Source of the DNA: Chitinophagaceae bacterium
Lineage (GTDB): Bacteria > Bacteroidota > Bacteroidia > Chitinophagales > Chitinophagaceae
Assembly (NCBI GenBank): GCA_016703625.1
Contig: JADJBP010000002.1
Coordinates: forward strand, 558,001-622,000
Direction: 5' to 3'
Length of the DNA stretch: 64,000 nt
The notes under the pieces are model-generated. The model ran no database searches. It had not been told where the DNA came from and worked only from the letters and a program-made list of their open reading frames with translations. Shown piece after piece: positions 47,744 to 56,228 of the stretch. Every line of letters begins with the position of its first letter. Within the stretch, counting starts at the first letter, position 1. Position numbers and translations under genes: made by a program.

Positions 47744-49438
47744 TTAATGAAACCGGTAATCTACACCCGTTACCTGTGTAAGTAATGTTTGCGGCGCATC
47801 CAGGATGTCTGCATTTTCCGGGGGTGTTGGCGTAACCGGTGAATTGGCTGCCAGGTAATCTCTCATCACAGAATGTAATGTATGATGTGTATTATTTGCA
47901 TTGGCTACATTCCTCATCCTGCAAAGCATATCACTGGGGTCACCGTCGCGTTCACAGGCGCAGATTTTGTATGTCTTATTTAAATCCAGTGCAGTATTGG
48001 CAACGGTAACTGTCTGCACCCTTTTTCCTTTTTCCGCAAAGGCATTAAAGGTCACTTTCATTCCCTTAAACTTGATCACCCATCCGCCAAAACGTTCCGA
48101 TGCATCTTTGGCAAATACATTGTGCAGTTCCTTTTCCAGCCAGTCCATGATCTGTTTACCGGTTACTGAACCTGTTCTTACCGTACTGTCAACCGGGAAC
48201 ATATCATAAATATAAGCAGCAGTTATCGGGATATTACCGGTATGATCGGGTGTTGTTTGCGGCGGACAAAAACGAAAACCATTCGACAGCACAATATCCA
48301 TATCCGGCACTTTCCATTTCAGTGCATCCAGGATCATAGTGTCAATGGGATTTTCCACCACAAAATACCGGTACAGCGGAATGGTGCTGTAACCTGCTAT
48401 GGTATACAGGTCCTTTTCAAAGGGTTTTTCATTCTCTTTGATCAGGGCAGCTATTTCTTTGGATGGCCTGAATTTATTTGCCGTTATTTCCACCAGTTCA
48501 TAATGGTCTTTGATCACTTTACCATTTTGGATGGTAAGATCCAGTTTACCCACAAAAGAACCAAAGGCACCGGGTTCCACAACCTTACTGTATTTGCATT
48601 GAATGGGTTTACGTACCCTTTCATGCGTATCACCGCCAAGGATATAATCTACCCCTTTACACTCCTCCATATTTGCCAGGTGTATCTGCTGCGATAATCC
48701 CAAATGTGCAACTACCATCACATACACACATTGTTCCTGGTTGCGCAATACATCCACGTAATGTGCCAGGTTTTCTTCGGGCTTTGTATAAATGATCCCT
48801 TTGCTGTAATTGGGGCTCTGGCGCAATGGCACCAACGGATCGGTGTACCCGATAAATCCGATCTTTACGCCTTTAATATTCCAGGTATAATATGGAGGAA
48901 AAATGAGTTCTCCTTTTTTCCCTTCGCCCAGGTCGTGATACATATTGGCACAAACCTTTGGTGCGTTTAATGAACCCAGTAAGGTCTGCATGGCTTTCTT
49001 GTAATAGATCACTTCCCAGTTTCCGGGCAGGTACAGGTCGTAGCCCAGTGCATTTAAAATGGGCACCATGGCTTTGCCGGTTGTTTTTACAGACAGTTCA
49101 CTGCCCTGGAACATATCGCCGGTATCAATTAAAAAACTATACGGGTTTTTCTTTCTTTCTTTTTGCAGGTAAGTGGCCAGGTGTGCATAGCCGCCTGTTT
49201 TACGAAATACGGCTTTATCATTTTCCCAGAACAGTTCATCATGCGGCTGAACCTGGCAATGCACATCGGTGGTTTGTAATATAGAAATGGTAAAGGGTTT
49301 ATCATCAGCCGGTGTTTTATGATCCGGAATTGAATCTTTTGTTGATCCGGCTATAACTGCAATAGGTGTGGAAGCCAGTATCCCTGCACCACCCAGCGTA
49401 CCAATCTTTTTTATAAAATCCCTCCTGTCATTTTTCAT
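47744..49438 (-). CDS. SoxB-like metallophosphoesterase/thiosulfohydrolase, Tat-exported
   Basis: The protein has 564 residues. The N-terminus has a twin-arginine signal (RRDFIKK, residues 5-11). The metal site motifs are TTDVHCQ (Asp58, His60), DTGDMFQGS (Asp105/Asp108), PGNWEV (residues 138-143), VVAHLG and GGDTHERV. A GNWE in place of the usual GNHE is the feature that separates SoxB from 5'-nucleotidases. The C-terminal 5'-nucleotidase domain follows (IVLSNGFRFCPP, AYIYDMFPVDS). SoxB cuts sulfate from sulfur-conjugated SoxYZ and uses a two-manganese centre. No SoxYZ or SoxAX is in the window, so the true substrate may differ; a nucleotidase role is the alternative. Confidence 0.8.
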   Translation of the reverse strand: MKNDRRDFIKKIGTLGGAGILASTPIAVIAGSTKDSIPDHKTPADDKPFTISILQTTDVHCQVQPHDELFWENDKAVFRKTGGYAHLATYLQKERKKNPYSFLIDTGDMFQGSELSVKTTGKAMVPILNALGYDLYLPGNWEVIYYKKAMQTLLGSLNAPKVCANMYHDLGEGKKGELIFPPYYTWNIKGVKIGFIGYTDPLVPLRQSPNYSKGIIYTKPEENLAHYVDVLRNQEQCVYVMVVAHLGLSQQIHLANMEECKGVDYILGGDTHERVRKPIQCKYSKVVEPGAFGSFVGKLDLTIQNGKVIKDHYELVEITANKFRPSKEIAALIKENEKPFEKDLYTIAGYSTIPLYRYFVVENPIDTMILDALKWKVPDMDIVLSNGFRFCPPQTTPDHTGNIPITAAYIYDMFPVDSTVRTGSVTGKQIMDWLEKELHNVFAKDASERFGGWVIKFKGMKVTFNAFAEKGKRVQTVTVANTALDLNKTYKICACERDGDPSDMLCRMRNVANANNTHHTLHSVMRDYLAANSPVTPTPPENADILDAPQTLLTQVTGVDYRFH

Positions 49439-49448
49439 GTTGCCGGTT

Positions 49449-50543
49449 TTAATTTTTTACAATGGTTGATGCTTTTTGTTTAGCTGCTTCCAATCTTTTC
49501 TGTTCATCCACAATGGGTTTAAAAGGCCCATACTTGTGCTGTTTTTCTGTAAATGTATCTGCGTATGGCCCAAAAGGGTGGTCAACCGGTTTTTTTGAAA
49601 CATCGGGCCAGTCTTTTGGCGTATTGATGTGCGGCCTGTTTTGCGAGATCACAAATGCTGCCACATCCCAGGTTTCTTCATCCGTTAATTGCGGATTTTG
49701 GTGTGTTACACCCAGTGGCATATTGTACTTGATATATTTTGCAAAATTGCTGATGCGGTATAAACCTGCCCCATCATTAAAACTGTTATTGCCCCACAAA
49801 GCCGGGTAAGTAAATTCTGTTTTGTCTGCAGTTAAAACACCGGCTCCATTTGCCTGGTGGCAGCTCTGGCATTTGGTTGTGTAAACAGTTAAACCTTTTG
49901 CGGGATCGGCAGCACGGTCAAGCCACGCAAGTTCTTTAAACCCTGAACCTTCTGCTTTCTTCCCTTTTTCTACATTTGACCCTACAAAACTGATGTACGA
50001 AACAATGGCCTGCATCTCTTTACTTTTTTTGCTTAAAGCCCTGCCGTTCAGGCTTCGTTCAAAACAATCATTTACCCTTTTATAAATATCTTCAACAGCA
50101 CCGCTCCGGGCCCTGAATTTTGGATAGAGTGAAGCAACGGATCCATAGTTGTTTCCAAAAACGGCTGTGCCGGACTGCAGGTGACAGTTCTGGCAATTCA
50201 TGCCGTTGCTCATCTTCATTACAGAGCCATTGGGACCAAGGTATTTGGCAGTATGGGTAATTAATTCTTTACCATATGCCACCTGTTCCTTTTGTTTGGC
50301 ATCGGTGATCGTATTGATATCGGGTGCTGTCCAGTAAATGGTTGCATCTGTTTTCACCGTTTCAGGTGATGATGAAGCAACGGGTTGCGTTTGTACTTCC
50401 GGCTTGCCGGGCTGGTTTGTGTAAAATAAGATAAATGGTATGGCAACAATACTGATCACCAATACTACAATAACCAGCAATAATTTGTTGATGACGGAAA
50501 CAAGCCCCTCTGTTCTATTATCCTCCCCGGGTGTGTTGTGCAT
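49449..50543 (-). CDS. tsdA: Thiosulfate dehydrogenase (TsdA-type dihaem cytochrome c)
   Basis: The protein has 364 residues. An N-terminal membrane anchor (about 20-42) precedes two cytochrome c domains. Haem 1 is bound at CQNCH (117-121) and haem 2 at CQSCH (225-229). LYPKFRARSGAVEDIYKRVN followed by DCFERSLNG matches the TsdA signature, with Cys160 as the likely axial ligand. TYPALWGNNSFNDGAGLYRI and KYNMPLGV are also typical. TsdA joins two thiosulfates to tetrathionate and passes two electrons on; some homologs work in reverse. Here it is anchored in the periplasm and could feed a cytochrome oxidase. It is 17 bases downstream of the transporter genes. Confidence 0.9.
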   Translation of the reverse strand: MHNTPGEDNRTEGLVSVINKLLLVIVVLVISIVAIPFILFYTNQPGKPEVQTQPVASSSPETVKTDATIYWTAPDINTITDAKQKEQVAYGKELITHTAKYLGPNGSVMKMSNGMNCQNCHLQSGTAVFGNNYGSVASLYPKFRARSGAVEDIYKRVNDCFERSLNGRALSKKSKEMQAIVSYISFVGSNVEKGKKAEGSGFKELAWLDRAADPAKGLTVYTTKCQSCHQANGAGVLTADKTEFTYPALWGNNSFNDGAGLYRISNFAKYIKYNMPLGVTHQNPQLTDEETWDVAAFVISQNRPHINTPKDWPDVSKKPVDHPFGPYADTFTEKQHKYGPFKPIVDEQKRLEAAKQKASTIVKN

Positions 50544-50560
50544 AAGGAATTTTTTTAAAA

Positions 50561-50974
50561 TTAATGAGGCAGTTTATCCTTTAATAACCCATACAAAAAC
50601 GTTCCGATTATTGCGAATAAGAACACGATCGTCATGGTTAAAAATCCATAACCGATATTTACGACCATTGGGCCCGGGCAGGCTCCGCTCAATGCCCAGC
50701 CTAATCCAAATATTGTTCCTCCCAGGAGGTACCGTGTTATTGATCTTTCTTTTGGATAGAATGAGATGGGGTTGCCATGAAAGTCCCTGATCTTGAATTT
50801 CTTGATCAGTGCTACCCCAATTACACCCAGTATAACAGCCGTTCCGATAATGCCATACATATGAAAGGCCTGGAAACGGAACATCTCCTGGATCCTGAAC
50901 CATGAAATGGCTTCCGATTTTGCCATTACAATTCCAAAAACAATACCGAGTATAAGAAATTTTAAAAACTTCAT
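50561..50974 (-). CDS. YeeE/YedE-type sulfur transporter, half unit (DUF6691-like)
   Basis: The protein has 137 residues and four hydrophobic segments. The motif LGWALSGACPGPMVVNIGYG holds the conserved Cys of this half. YeeE/YedE proteins carry thiosulfate by thiol relay in the inner membrane. It pairs with the gene 4 bases upstream, which contributes the other half. Confidence 0.85.
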   Translation of the reverse strand: MKFLKFLILGIVFGIVMAKSEAISWFRIQEMFRFQAFHMYGIIGTAVILGVIGVALIKKFKIRDFHGNPISFYPKERSITRYLLGGTIFGLGWALSGACPGPMVVNIGYGFLTMTIVFLFAIIGTFLYGLLKDKLPH

Positions 50975-50978
50975 CAGA

Positions 50979-51536
50979 TTAAAATATTAAAGGGAGAATA
51001 AAAAATGTCATTACCAGCCCGCCTATAAAAAAACCGACAACAGCAATCAGGGAAGGCACCTGCAGGTCGGATAAACCACTGATGGCATGACCGGAAGTAC
51101 AGCCTCCTGCATACCGGGAACCAAAACCAACCATCAACCCGCCCATGGCCAATATCCCGAAACCTTTTACAGAAAGTATGGCATCCAATCCAAATAGTTC
51201 TGCAGGTTGCAGCGAAGTTGGTGCAGCAATACCCAGTTTGGCCAGGTCACTGATCGTATCACCGGATATCTGTACCGGCAGGTCTGTTGATAAGAACTGT
51301 TTTGCAATAAAGCCGCCAATGATGGCACCTACCAAAAAAACCAGGTTCCAGATCTGTGTTTTCCATTTGAAATCAAAGAATTTGGCTTTTTTTCCCAATC
51401 CTGCAGCTGCGCAGATCGTTCTTAAATTGGAAGAAAAACCAAATGACTGCCCGAAATACAAAAGAAAAAACATGATACCTGCTATCATTGCACCGGAAAA
51501 CCACCATGACCATGTTTGTGTTATCACTTCTCTCAT
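50979..51536 (-). CDS. YeeE/YedE-type sulfur transporter, half unit
   Basis: The protein has 185 residues and five hydrophobic segments. The key motif is GFGSRYAGGCTSGHAISGLS, where the Cys lies in the GGC-x-S-G-H loop that contacts thiosulfate in characterised members. Together with the 137-residue half it should make one complete transporter from two genes. It starts 9 bases after the Usp gene. Confidence 0.88.
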   Translation of the reverse strand: MREVITQTWSWWFSGAMIAGIMFFLLYFGQSFGFSSNLRTICAAAGLGKKAKFFDFKWKTQIWNLVFLVGAIIGGFIAKQFLSTDLPVQISGDTISDLAKLGIAAPTSLQPAELFGLDAILSVKGFGILAMGGLMVGFGSRYAGGCTSGHAISGLSDLQVPSLIAVVGFFIGGLVMTFFILPLIF

Positions 51537-51545
51537 ATTTTTTAA

Positions 51546-52382
51546 TTAATTGTTTAACTGGAATGAAATAATGGGTTTGAATAAATGATTGATGAGTTTT
51601 TCTGTTGCACTGTGGTGAAAGATCCCTCCTTTGCCGTGTGTACCGATACATATGATATCCATATTGATCATCTGGTTAAAATGGATCACGCCATTCTCCA
51701 CATCTTTATCATTGATTATATGACATTCGTAATTGCCGATATTATTCAGGGCTGCAAATTTTTTCATATTGGCTTCAATGGCGGGCTTTTCGGCTTCCAC
51801 ATTGCCGGAAGTTATCTGCAGCAGGTGAAGAGTAGTACCAAATGCACTGTTCAGTTTATGCATCAGTTTAATATCTTCGGTTAACGGGTTACTGAAATTG
51901 TGTACCAGCAAAATATTTTTGATGACCAGGTCGGAGCGGTCGCACATCAGGGAAAGCAAAGGTGTTTTTGACCTGCGTGCAATGATCTGTGTTTCTGAAC
52001 CTGAAAGTTTTTCTTTGATGCCCCAGGCGCCTTTGGTACCCATCACGATGATATCATAATGACCGGATTCTGAAAAATTCAAAATGGCATCGGTTACTTT
52101 TCCCAAAACCAGGTGCGTGTGGATATGGCTGCCATACAATGTTTTCAGGTTGGCCAGTTTACGAGCTGCTATGTCTTTCTGTGTGATCACATATTTCACA
52201 TCAATTTCACCGCAGGTTTGAATTTCACCTGCTGCATTCATGGTTACCGTATCCGGCACATCCAGCACATGCAGAAAATGAATTTCAATAGCGGTTTTTT
52301 CTTCCAGCTTTTTTACCATCAGGTAAGCAAACTCGGCCTGCACTGAGAAATCTGTGGGTATCAGTATCTTTAAACTTTCCAT
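51546..52382 (-). CDS. Universal stress protein, two-domain
   Basis: The ATG at 52382 gives 278 residues. Two Usp domains are visible: KILIPTDFSVQAEFAYLMVK starts the first, which ends with YDIIVMGTKGAWGIKEKLSG (G-x2-G type nucleotide loop) and SETQIIARRSKTP. The second ends with MDIICIGTHGKGGIFHHSA and EKLINHLFKPII. Usp proteins bind ATP or act in stress signalling. Its place inside the sulfur operon suggests a role under the same redox conditions. Confidence 0.88.
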   Translation of the reverse strand: MESLKILIPTDFSVQAEFAYLMVKKLEEKTAIEIHFLHVLDVPDTVTMNAAGEIQTCGEIDVKYVITQKDIAARKLANLKTLYGSHIHTHLVLGKVTDAILNFSESGHYDIIVMGTKGAWGIKEKLSGSETQIIARRSKTPLLSLMCDRSDLVIKNILLVHNFSNPLTEDIKLMHKLNSAFGTTLHLLQITSGNVEAEKPAIEANMKKFAALNNIGNYECHIINDKDVENGVIHFNQMINMDIICIGTHGKGGIFHHSATEKLINHLFKPIISFQLNN

Positions 52383-52408
52383 AATCATTTTATATTACAG
52401 GTTTTAAA

Positions 52409-52789
52409 CTATTTGCAGTTAATATTCTGCCAGGCACCTTTGTTCTCCACATTTTTGATCCCGGCCTGCTGAAGCATTTCCATGGCAACATCGGCCCGGC
52501 TGCCGCTGCGGCAAACAACGATCACCTTGTCGTATCCTTTTAATGATTCTATTTTTTTATCCAGATCCTGTAAAGGATAGTTAACACTGCAGCCTGCGTG
52601 ACCGTCATCTTGCCATTCCTCAACTGTTCTTACATCAACAATGATCGTTTTTGCATTGACTGTTGTATCAATGGAGTTTGATCCGGTTTTGACTGATTCA
52701 GTATTGTTTGATGTGTTGTCATTGTTTACACAGGACAATAAACCAAACATCAGCATAACTGCAATAAGACCTGGTATTAGCTTTTTCAT
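52409..52789 (-). CDS. Rhodanese-domain lipoprotein
   Basis: The protein has 126 residues with a lipoprotein signal (MFGLLSC, Cys about 20). The rhodanese domain shows IIVDVRTVEEWQDDGHAGCS and the active-site loop VVCRSGSRAD, with the persulfide-forming Cys first in the loop. It should move sulfane sulfur at the periplasmic face. The ATG overlaps the stop of the upstream rhodanese gene (ATGA), so the two are translationally coupled. Confidence 0.9.
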   Translation of the reverse strand: MKKLIPGLIAVMLMFGLLSCVNNDNTSNNTESVKTGSNSIDTTVNAKTIIVDVRTVEEWQDDGHAGCSVNYPLQDLDKKIESLKGYDKVIVVCRSGSRADVAMEMLQQAGIKNVENKGAWQNINCK

Positions 52790-53097
52790 TGTACAAACTG
52801 GTTTACATGTTCCCAGGTGCCTCCGTTTACCACGTTGGTAAACCCGTTTTGCTCAAGGATTGTTTTAGCCTGGCCGCTCCTGTTCCCGCTGCGGCAAAAT
52901 ACAATAATGTTTTTCTTGTTCTTAAATTTTGCCATTTGCTGGGTCAGGCTGTCCAAAGGAATATTTACTGATCCTTTTACATGGCCCGAATTAAACTCGC
53001 CGGGTGATCTTACGTCAACCAAAAAAGCGCCTTCTGCTATTGTAGCTTTTAAATCTGTTTTGGTGCCGCCACCGAATAACTGTTGTAAAATGTTCAT
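52786..53097 (-). CDS. Cytoplasmic rhodanese
   Basis: The ATG at 53097 gives 103 residues. AFLVDVRSPGEFNSGHVKGS and the loop IVFCRSGNRSGQ define a single-domain rhodanese, with the Cys of CRSGNR as the sulfur carrier. No signal peptide is seen. Its stop overlaps the start of the lipoprotein rhodanese. It lies 11 bases after the thioredoxin gene. Confidence 0.93.
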   Translation of the reverse strand: MNILQQLFGGGTKTDLKATIAEGAFLVDVRSPGEFNSGHVKGSVNIPLDSLTQQMAKFKNKKNIIVFCRSGNRSGQAKTILEQNGFTNVVNGGTWEHVNQFVQ

Positions 53098-53108
53098 GGT
53101 TATGTTTT

Positions 53109-53405
53109 TTATAGTGTGAATTTTTTGATTACGCCAACCAATCCTGCTTTTGGAACAACCCCGCTTTGCCGCCAAAGGGGTTTCCCGTTCTTAAAAAGTA
53201 TGAGCGTGGGTACGCCCTGTACCTGGTATTCCTGTGCGGCCTGCGGACTTTTGTCTACATCCACTTTTATGATGGTAACGGTATCGCCAACTTCTTTTTT
53301 TACATCCTTAAGAATAGGTGCCATCATTTTGCAGGGGCCGCACCACTCTGCAAAAAAATCTACCAGTACCGGTTTATCTGAATTTATGATCTCGTTAAAT
53401 GTCAT
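53109..53405 (-). CDS. Thioredoxin
   Basis: The protein has 98 residues with the canonical active site FFAEWCGPCKMMAP and the cis-Pro segment VQGVPTLILFKNG. It would reduce persulfides on the rhodaneses, or act more generally as a disulfide reductant. The start overlaps the preceding DUF6132 gene by 11 bases. Confidence 0.95.
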   Translation of the reverse strand: MTFNEIINSDKPVLVDFFAEWCGPCKMMAPILKDVKKEVGDTVTIIKVDVDKSPQAAQEYQVQGVPTLILFKNGKPLWRQSGVVPKAGLVGVIKKFTL

Positions 53406-53631
53406 GATTATTTTCTCCTTCCTTTATGATCTCTTTTTTTCTTTCTTTTTTAAACATGCCAAACAGTAATGAACCCATTAAGGCTCCATACAGGGTACTG
53501 TTTACCGGTTTGGATGTGATCATACAGGTACCCGATACACAACCTACCTGTTGCCAGTAGATATATCCTGCAATGGCACCCACGGCTGCGCCGATAAAAT
53601 ACAGGGCATTATTTTTAAACCACTTCTTCAT
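53395..53631 (-). CDS. DUF6132 small membrane protein
   Basis: The ATG at 53631 gives 78 residues. A membrane segment (ALYFIGAAVGAIAGYIYWQQ) leads to GCVSGTCMITSKPVNS, the Cys-pair motif of this family, then a second membrane segment. It overlaps both neighbours, typical of a tight operon. The paired cysteines could take part in sulfur handling; the function is not established. Confidence 0.8.
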   Translation of the reverse strand: MKKWFKNNALYFIGAAVGAIAGYIYWQQVGCVSGTCMITSKPVNSTLYGALMGSLLFGMFKKERKKEIIKEGENNHDI

Positions 53632-53851
53632 AGGTAATATCTTTAGTTTTTCCGGGTTCTTTTTTTGGCGGAACAGCACAACCTGCCGTGCCGCAACAGC
53701 CTATATTGAAAACAGGCATTGCGGTAAAAATGATGCCTGCAAATGCAAACAACAGGTCTTTTGCCATGACGGCCTGCACCAATATGGCAACGCCCATTCC
53801 CAAACGCAGGACCCGCATTAATGTCCAGTTAGAAAAAATAGTCTGTTTCAT
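53615..53851 (-). CDS. YgaP-like/DUF2892 membrane protein, first gene of the sulfur operon
   Basis: The protein has 78 residues. Two membrane helices (about 12-32 and 35-52) are followed by MPVFNIGCCGTAGCAVPP, the CC-containing loop seen in the transmembrane domain of YgaP-like proteins linked to rhodaneses. In YgaP the rhodanese and membrane domains are fused; here they are separate genes of one operon. A -7 box and a palindrome lie upstream. Confidence 0.8.
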   Translation of the reverse strand: MKQTIFSNWTLMRVLRLGMGVAILVQAVMAKDLLFAFAGIIFTAMPVFNIGCCGTAGCAVPPKKEPGKTKDITYEEVV

Positions 53852-53867
53852 GTGTTTATTTATACTG

Positions 53868-53911
53868 CAAATGTAAAATCAGATAAGCGGAAATAAAGTA
53901 ACAAAGGTTAC
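53868..53911 (-). promoter_or_regulatory. Promoter and Crp/Fnr-type operator of the sulfur operon
   Basis: The -7 box is TACATTTG on the minus strand (53868-53875), 16 bases from the first ATG. A perfect palindrome GTAAC-aaag-GTTAC lies at 53898-53911. Its centre is about 40 bases upstream of the expected transcript start, which is where Crp/Fnr activators bind at class II promoters. Confidence 0.7.
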
Positions 53912-53968
53912 ATATGAAATAAGCACATTCCTGCCTGTGAAAGCTTATATTGAACCGGGAAATACCCC

Positions 53969-54446
53969 CTATTTTTTTAAGAATGAAGAATACATCCACA
54001 CCTGTTTTTCCTGTAGGCGTATATAATCACTCATCAGGGCATTGGTACCTTCATCACCGGCATCGGCGGCAAGATCAAGTATCTCCCTTTGCAGGGAGAT
54101 CACCGTTTTGAATGAAGACAGGATCTGTTCAACTGCCCTGGTACCGTCTGTAACTTTTGCACTTTCGGTAATGGCAGACATCTTATTGTACTGCGAATAA
54201 TTATGTTCAGGTACTGCTCCCAGGGTAAGGATCCGTTCCGCCACTTCATCTACTTTCAGAAACAGGTCATTGTGTAATTCTTCAAATTTTACGTGTAATT
54301 CAAAGAATTTATCGCCTTTGATATTCCAGTGAAAGCCCCGCATGTTTTGATAAAAAAGTGAATAATTTGCCAGGAGTACATTGAGTTTTTTAGCCAGCTT
54401 TTCTGATTTGGCCTTATCCAGCCCCGATCGCATTTGTATTTTTCAT
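53969..54446 (-). CDS. dps: Dps family DNA-binding ferritin, one frameshift at its N-terminus
   Basis: The Dps core is clear: LANYSLFYQNMRGFHWNIKG, with ferroxidase residues His and Asp/Glu in HVKFEELHNDLFLKVDEVAE. The frame is open from codon 7 on. The ATG at 54446 starts MKNTNAIG, but the G-run at 54422-54425 (C-run on the plus strand) has one base too many, and removing it gives MKNTNAIGLDKAKSEKLAKK. The corrected protein has about 158 residues. It protects DNA and stores iron under oxidative stress. A palindrome like that of the sulfur operon lies 40 bases upstream. Confidence 0.92.
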
Positions 54447-54485
54447 TGTTTACATTTTTAAGGTTAATAAAGATCCTTGCTAAGG

Positions 54486-54499
54486 ATAACAAAGGTTAT
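54486..54499 (-). promoter_or_regulatory. Crp/Fnr-type palindrome upstream of dps
   Basis: ATAAC-aaag-GTTAT is a perfect inverted repeat with the same centre (AAAG) as the operator at 53898-53911. Its centre is about 46 bases from the dps ATG. Confidence 0.55.
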
Positions 54500-54942
54500 T
54501 TCAAAATCCGCTGATTATCCCGAATTTTTGTCTTTTATTGGTCATAATGAAAGAGCTTGAACGGTTCCGATATTAGACAACTTTGCATTTAAAAAGTAAA
54601 CTGATATCCTTTGCATTTTCCGTAACAAGTCATGGATAACATTCCATCACTGGAATTTTCTTCAAAATCTTTCACTCAGTGGGCGTTCTTTCAACTGCCA
54701 TAGGCAAGGGTTTCAATTTTTCCCGGTTCAATAATGCACATAGGCTTTTATAAACCTTCATCCTGCAGCCCGGATGGTTCATAAACAGCCGTAACATCCC
54801 AGTTTATCAGCGATTTTTGTGGTTAACGCATGGACAGCATCAATTTTTACACGGTCGTGTTTTCGCAAATAAGCACTTTCAGATATTACTGTTTGGGGTT
54901 TGTTTCCGAGTTTTTCGATAAACCTTTGAAAAAATATCGATC
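54500..54942. other. Intergenic region without a supported gene
   Basis: No open frame of useful length or family match is seen. On the minus strand a run of about 30 codons near 54800-54905 (including AYLRKHDRVKIDAVHAL) has coding-like composition but no match I recognise and no upstream start in frame; it may be a gene remnant. Confidence 0.4.
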
Positions 54943-56194
54943 ATGAGTAACATACAATCTGCACCGGAAACCCTGATGATGGGTTATGGTTATAAGCCCG
55001 AACTGAGTGAAGGCGCTGTTAAGTGCCCCATATTTCAAACTTCCACCTTTGTTTTTAAAACGGCCGAGGATGGCAAAGCTTTTTTTGAAATGGCGCATGG
55101 AAAGCCCGGCCACGAAGGACAGGAAATGGGTTTGATCTACAGCCGGATCAATAACCCGGATATGGAGATCCTGGAAGAACGGCTGAAACTCTGGGACGGC
55201 GGCGAAGCAGCTGCTGCATTCTCCAGTGGGATGAGTGCCATCGCTACATCGCTGGTAAGTTTTTTAAAACCGGGTGATGTATTGTTGTTCAGCAACCCCA
55301 TTTACGGGGGCACGCATAAATTCATTCATTTGATGCTGCACAACTGGGGTGTTACTTCTATTGGGTTCAATGCCAGCGACAGTAAAGAGGATATCATTAA
55401 ACTGCTTGAAGCCAATAATGCCGGTGGAAAATTGAGTATGATCTATGCAGAAACGCCTGCCAATCCTACCAATGACCTTATTGATATTGAAATGTGCAGC
55501 GAAATTGCTGCCCTGTATTCTACTCCCGGAAAGAAAGTATTGGTAGCCATTGATAATACTTATATGGGACCTTTGTGGCAACACCCGCTGAAACATGGTG
55601 CCGACATTGTGCTGTACTCTGCCACAAAATATATTGGCTGGCCACAGCGACCTGATCGCAGGTGCAGCCATTGGCAGTAAAGAGATCATTAAGGCCATTA
55701 AAAAAAGCCGAACCGTTTTTGGTACCATCATCGACCCGCATACCAGCTGGCTGCTGATGCGCAGCCTGGAAACCTTAAAAATAAGAATGGAAGCAGCCGC
55801 GGCCAATGCAGAAAAAGTAGCTGCGTACCTGTTACAACACCCTAAAATTGAAAAGGTATATTACCTGGGCTATACCAAAAAGAATAATCCCGGGCAGGTT
55901 GCCATTTTAGAAAAACAGTACCTGAGTAATGGCGCTATGCTGAGTTTTGATGTGAAAGGTGGAGAAAAAGAAGCTTTTACTTTTTTAAACAATTTAAAGC
56001 ACATTAAACTGGCCGTTAGCCTGGGTGGTACCGAAAGCCTGGCAGAACACCCTTTCAGTATGACACATGCCGATGAGCCTGATGAAGAAAAGAACCGGCT
56101 TGGGCTTACTCAAAAAATGGTAAGGCTGAGTGTTGGTATTGAAAACCCGGATGACCTGGTACGGGATATTGAACAGGCGCTGGAAGCAATATAG
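54943..56194 (+). CDS. Cys/Met metabolism PLP-dependent enzyme (methionine gamma-lyase/cystathionine gamma-synthase type), one frameshift
   Basis: Stitched together, the protein has about 417 residues. GLIYSRINNPDMEILEERLK, FSSGMSAIATSLVSFLKPGD and the ETPANPTNDLIDI region are signatures of the family. The PLP lysine is in YSATKYIGG. One extra T at 55639 (GGCTGGCC for GGCGGCC) breaks the frame; removing it gives TKYIGGHSDLIAGAAIGSKE. The C-terminal part is normal (SLGGTESLAEHPFSMTHA). The substrate, methionine, cystathionine or homocysteine derivatives, cannot be settled from the sequence. Its place in a sulfur-rich region may be meaningful. Confidence 0.9.
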
Positions 56195-56228
56195 ATATTT
56201 TATAAAACCCGGGATACCGGCATTTTAT

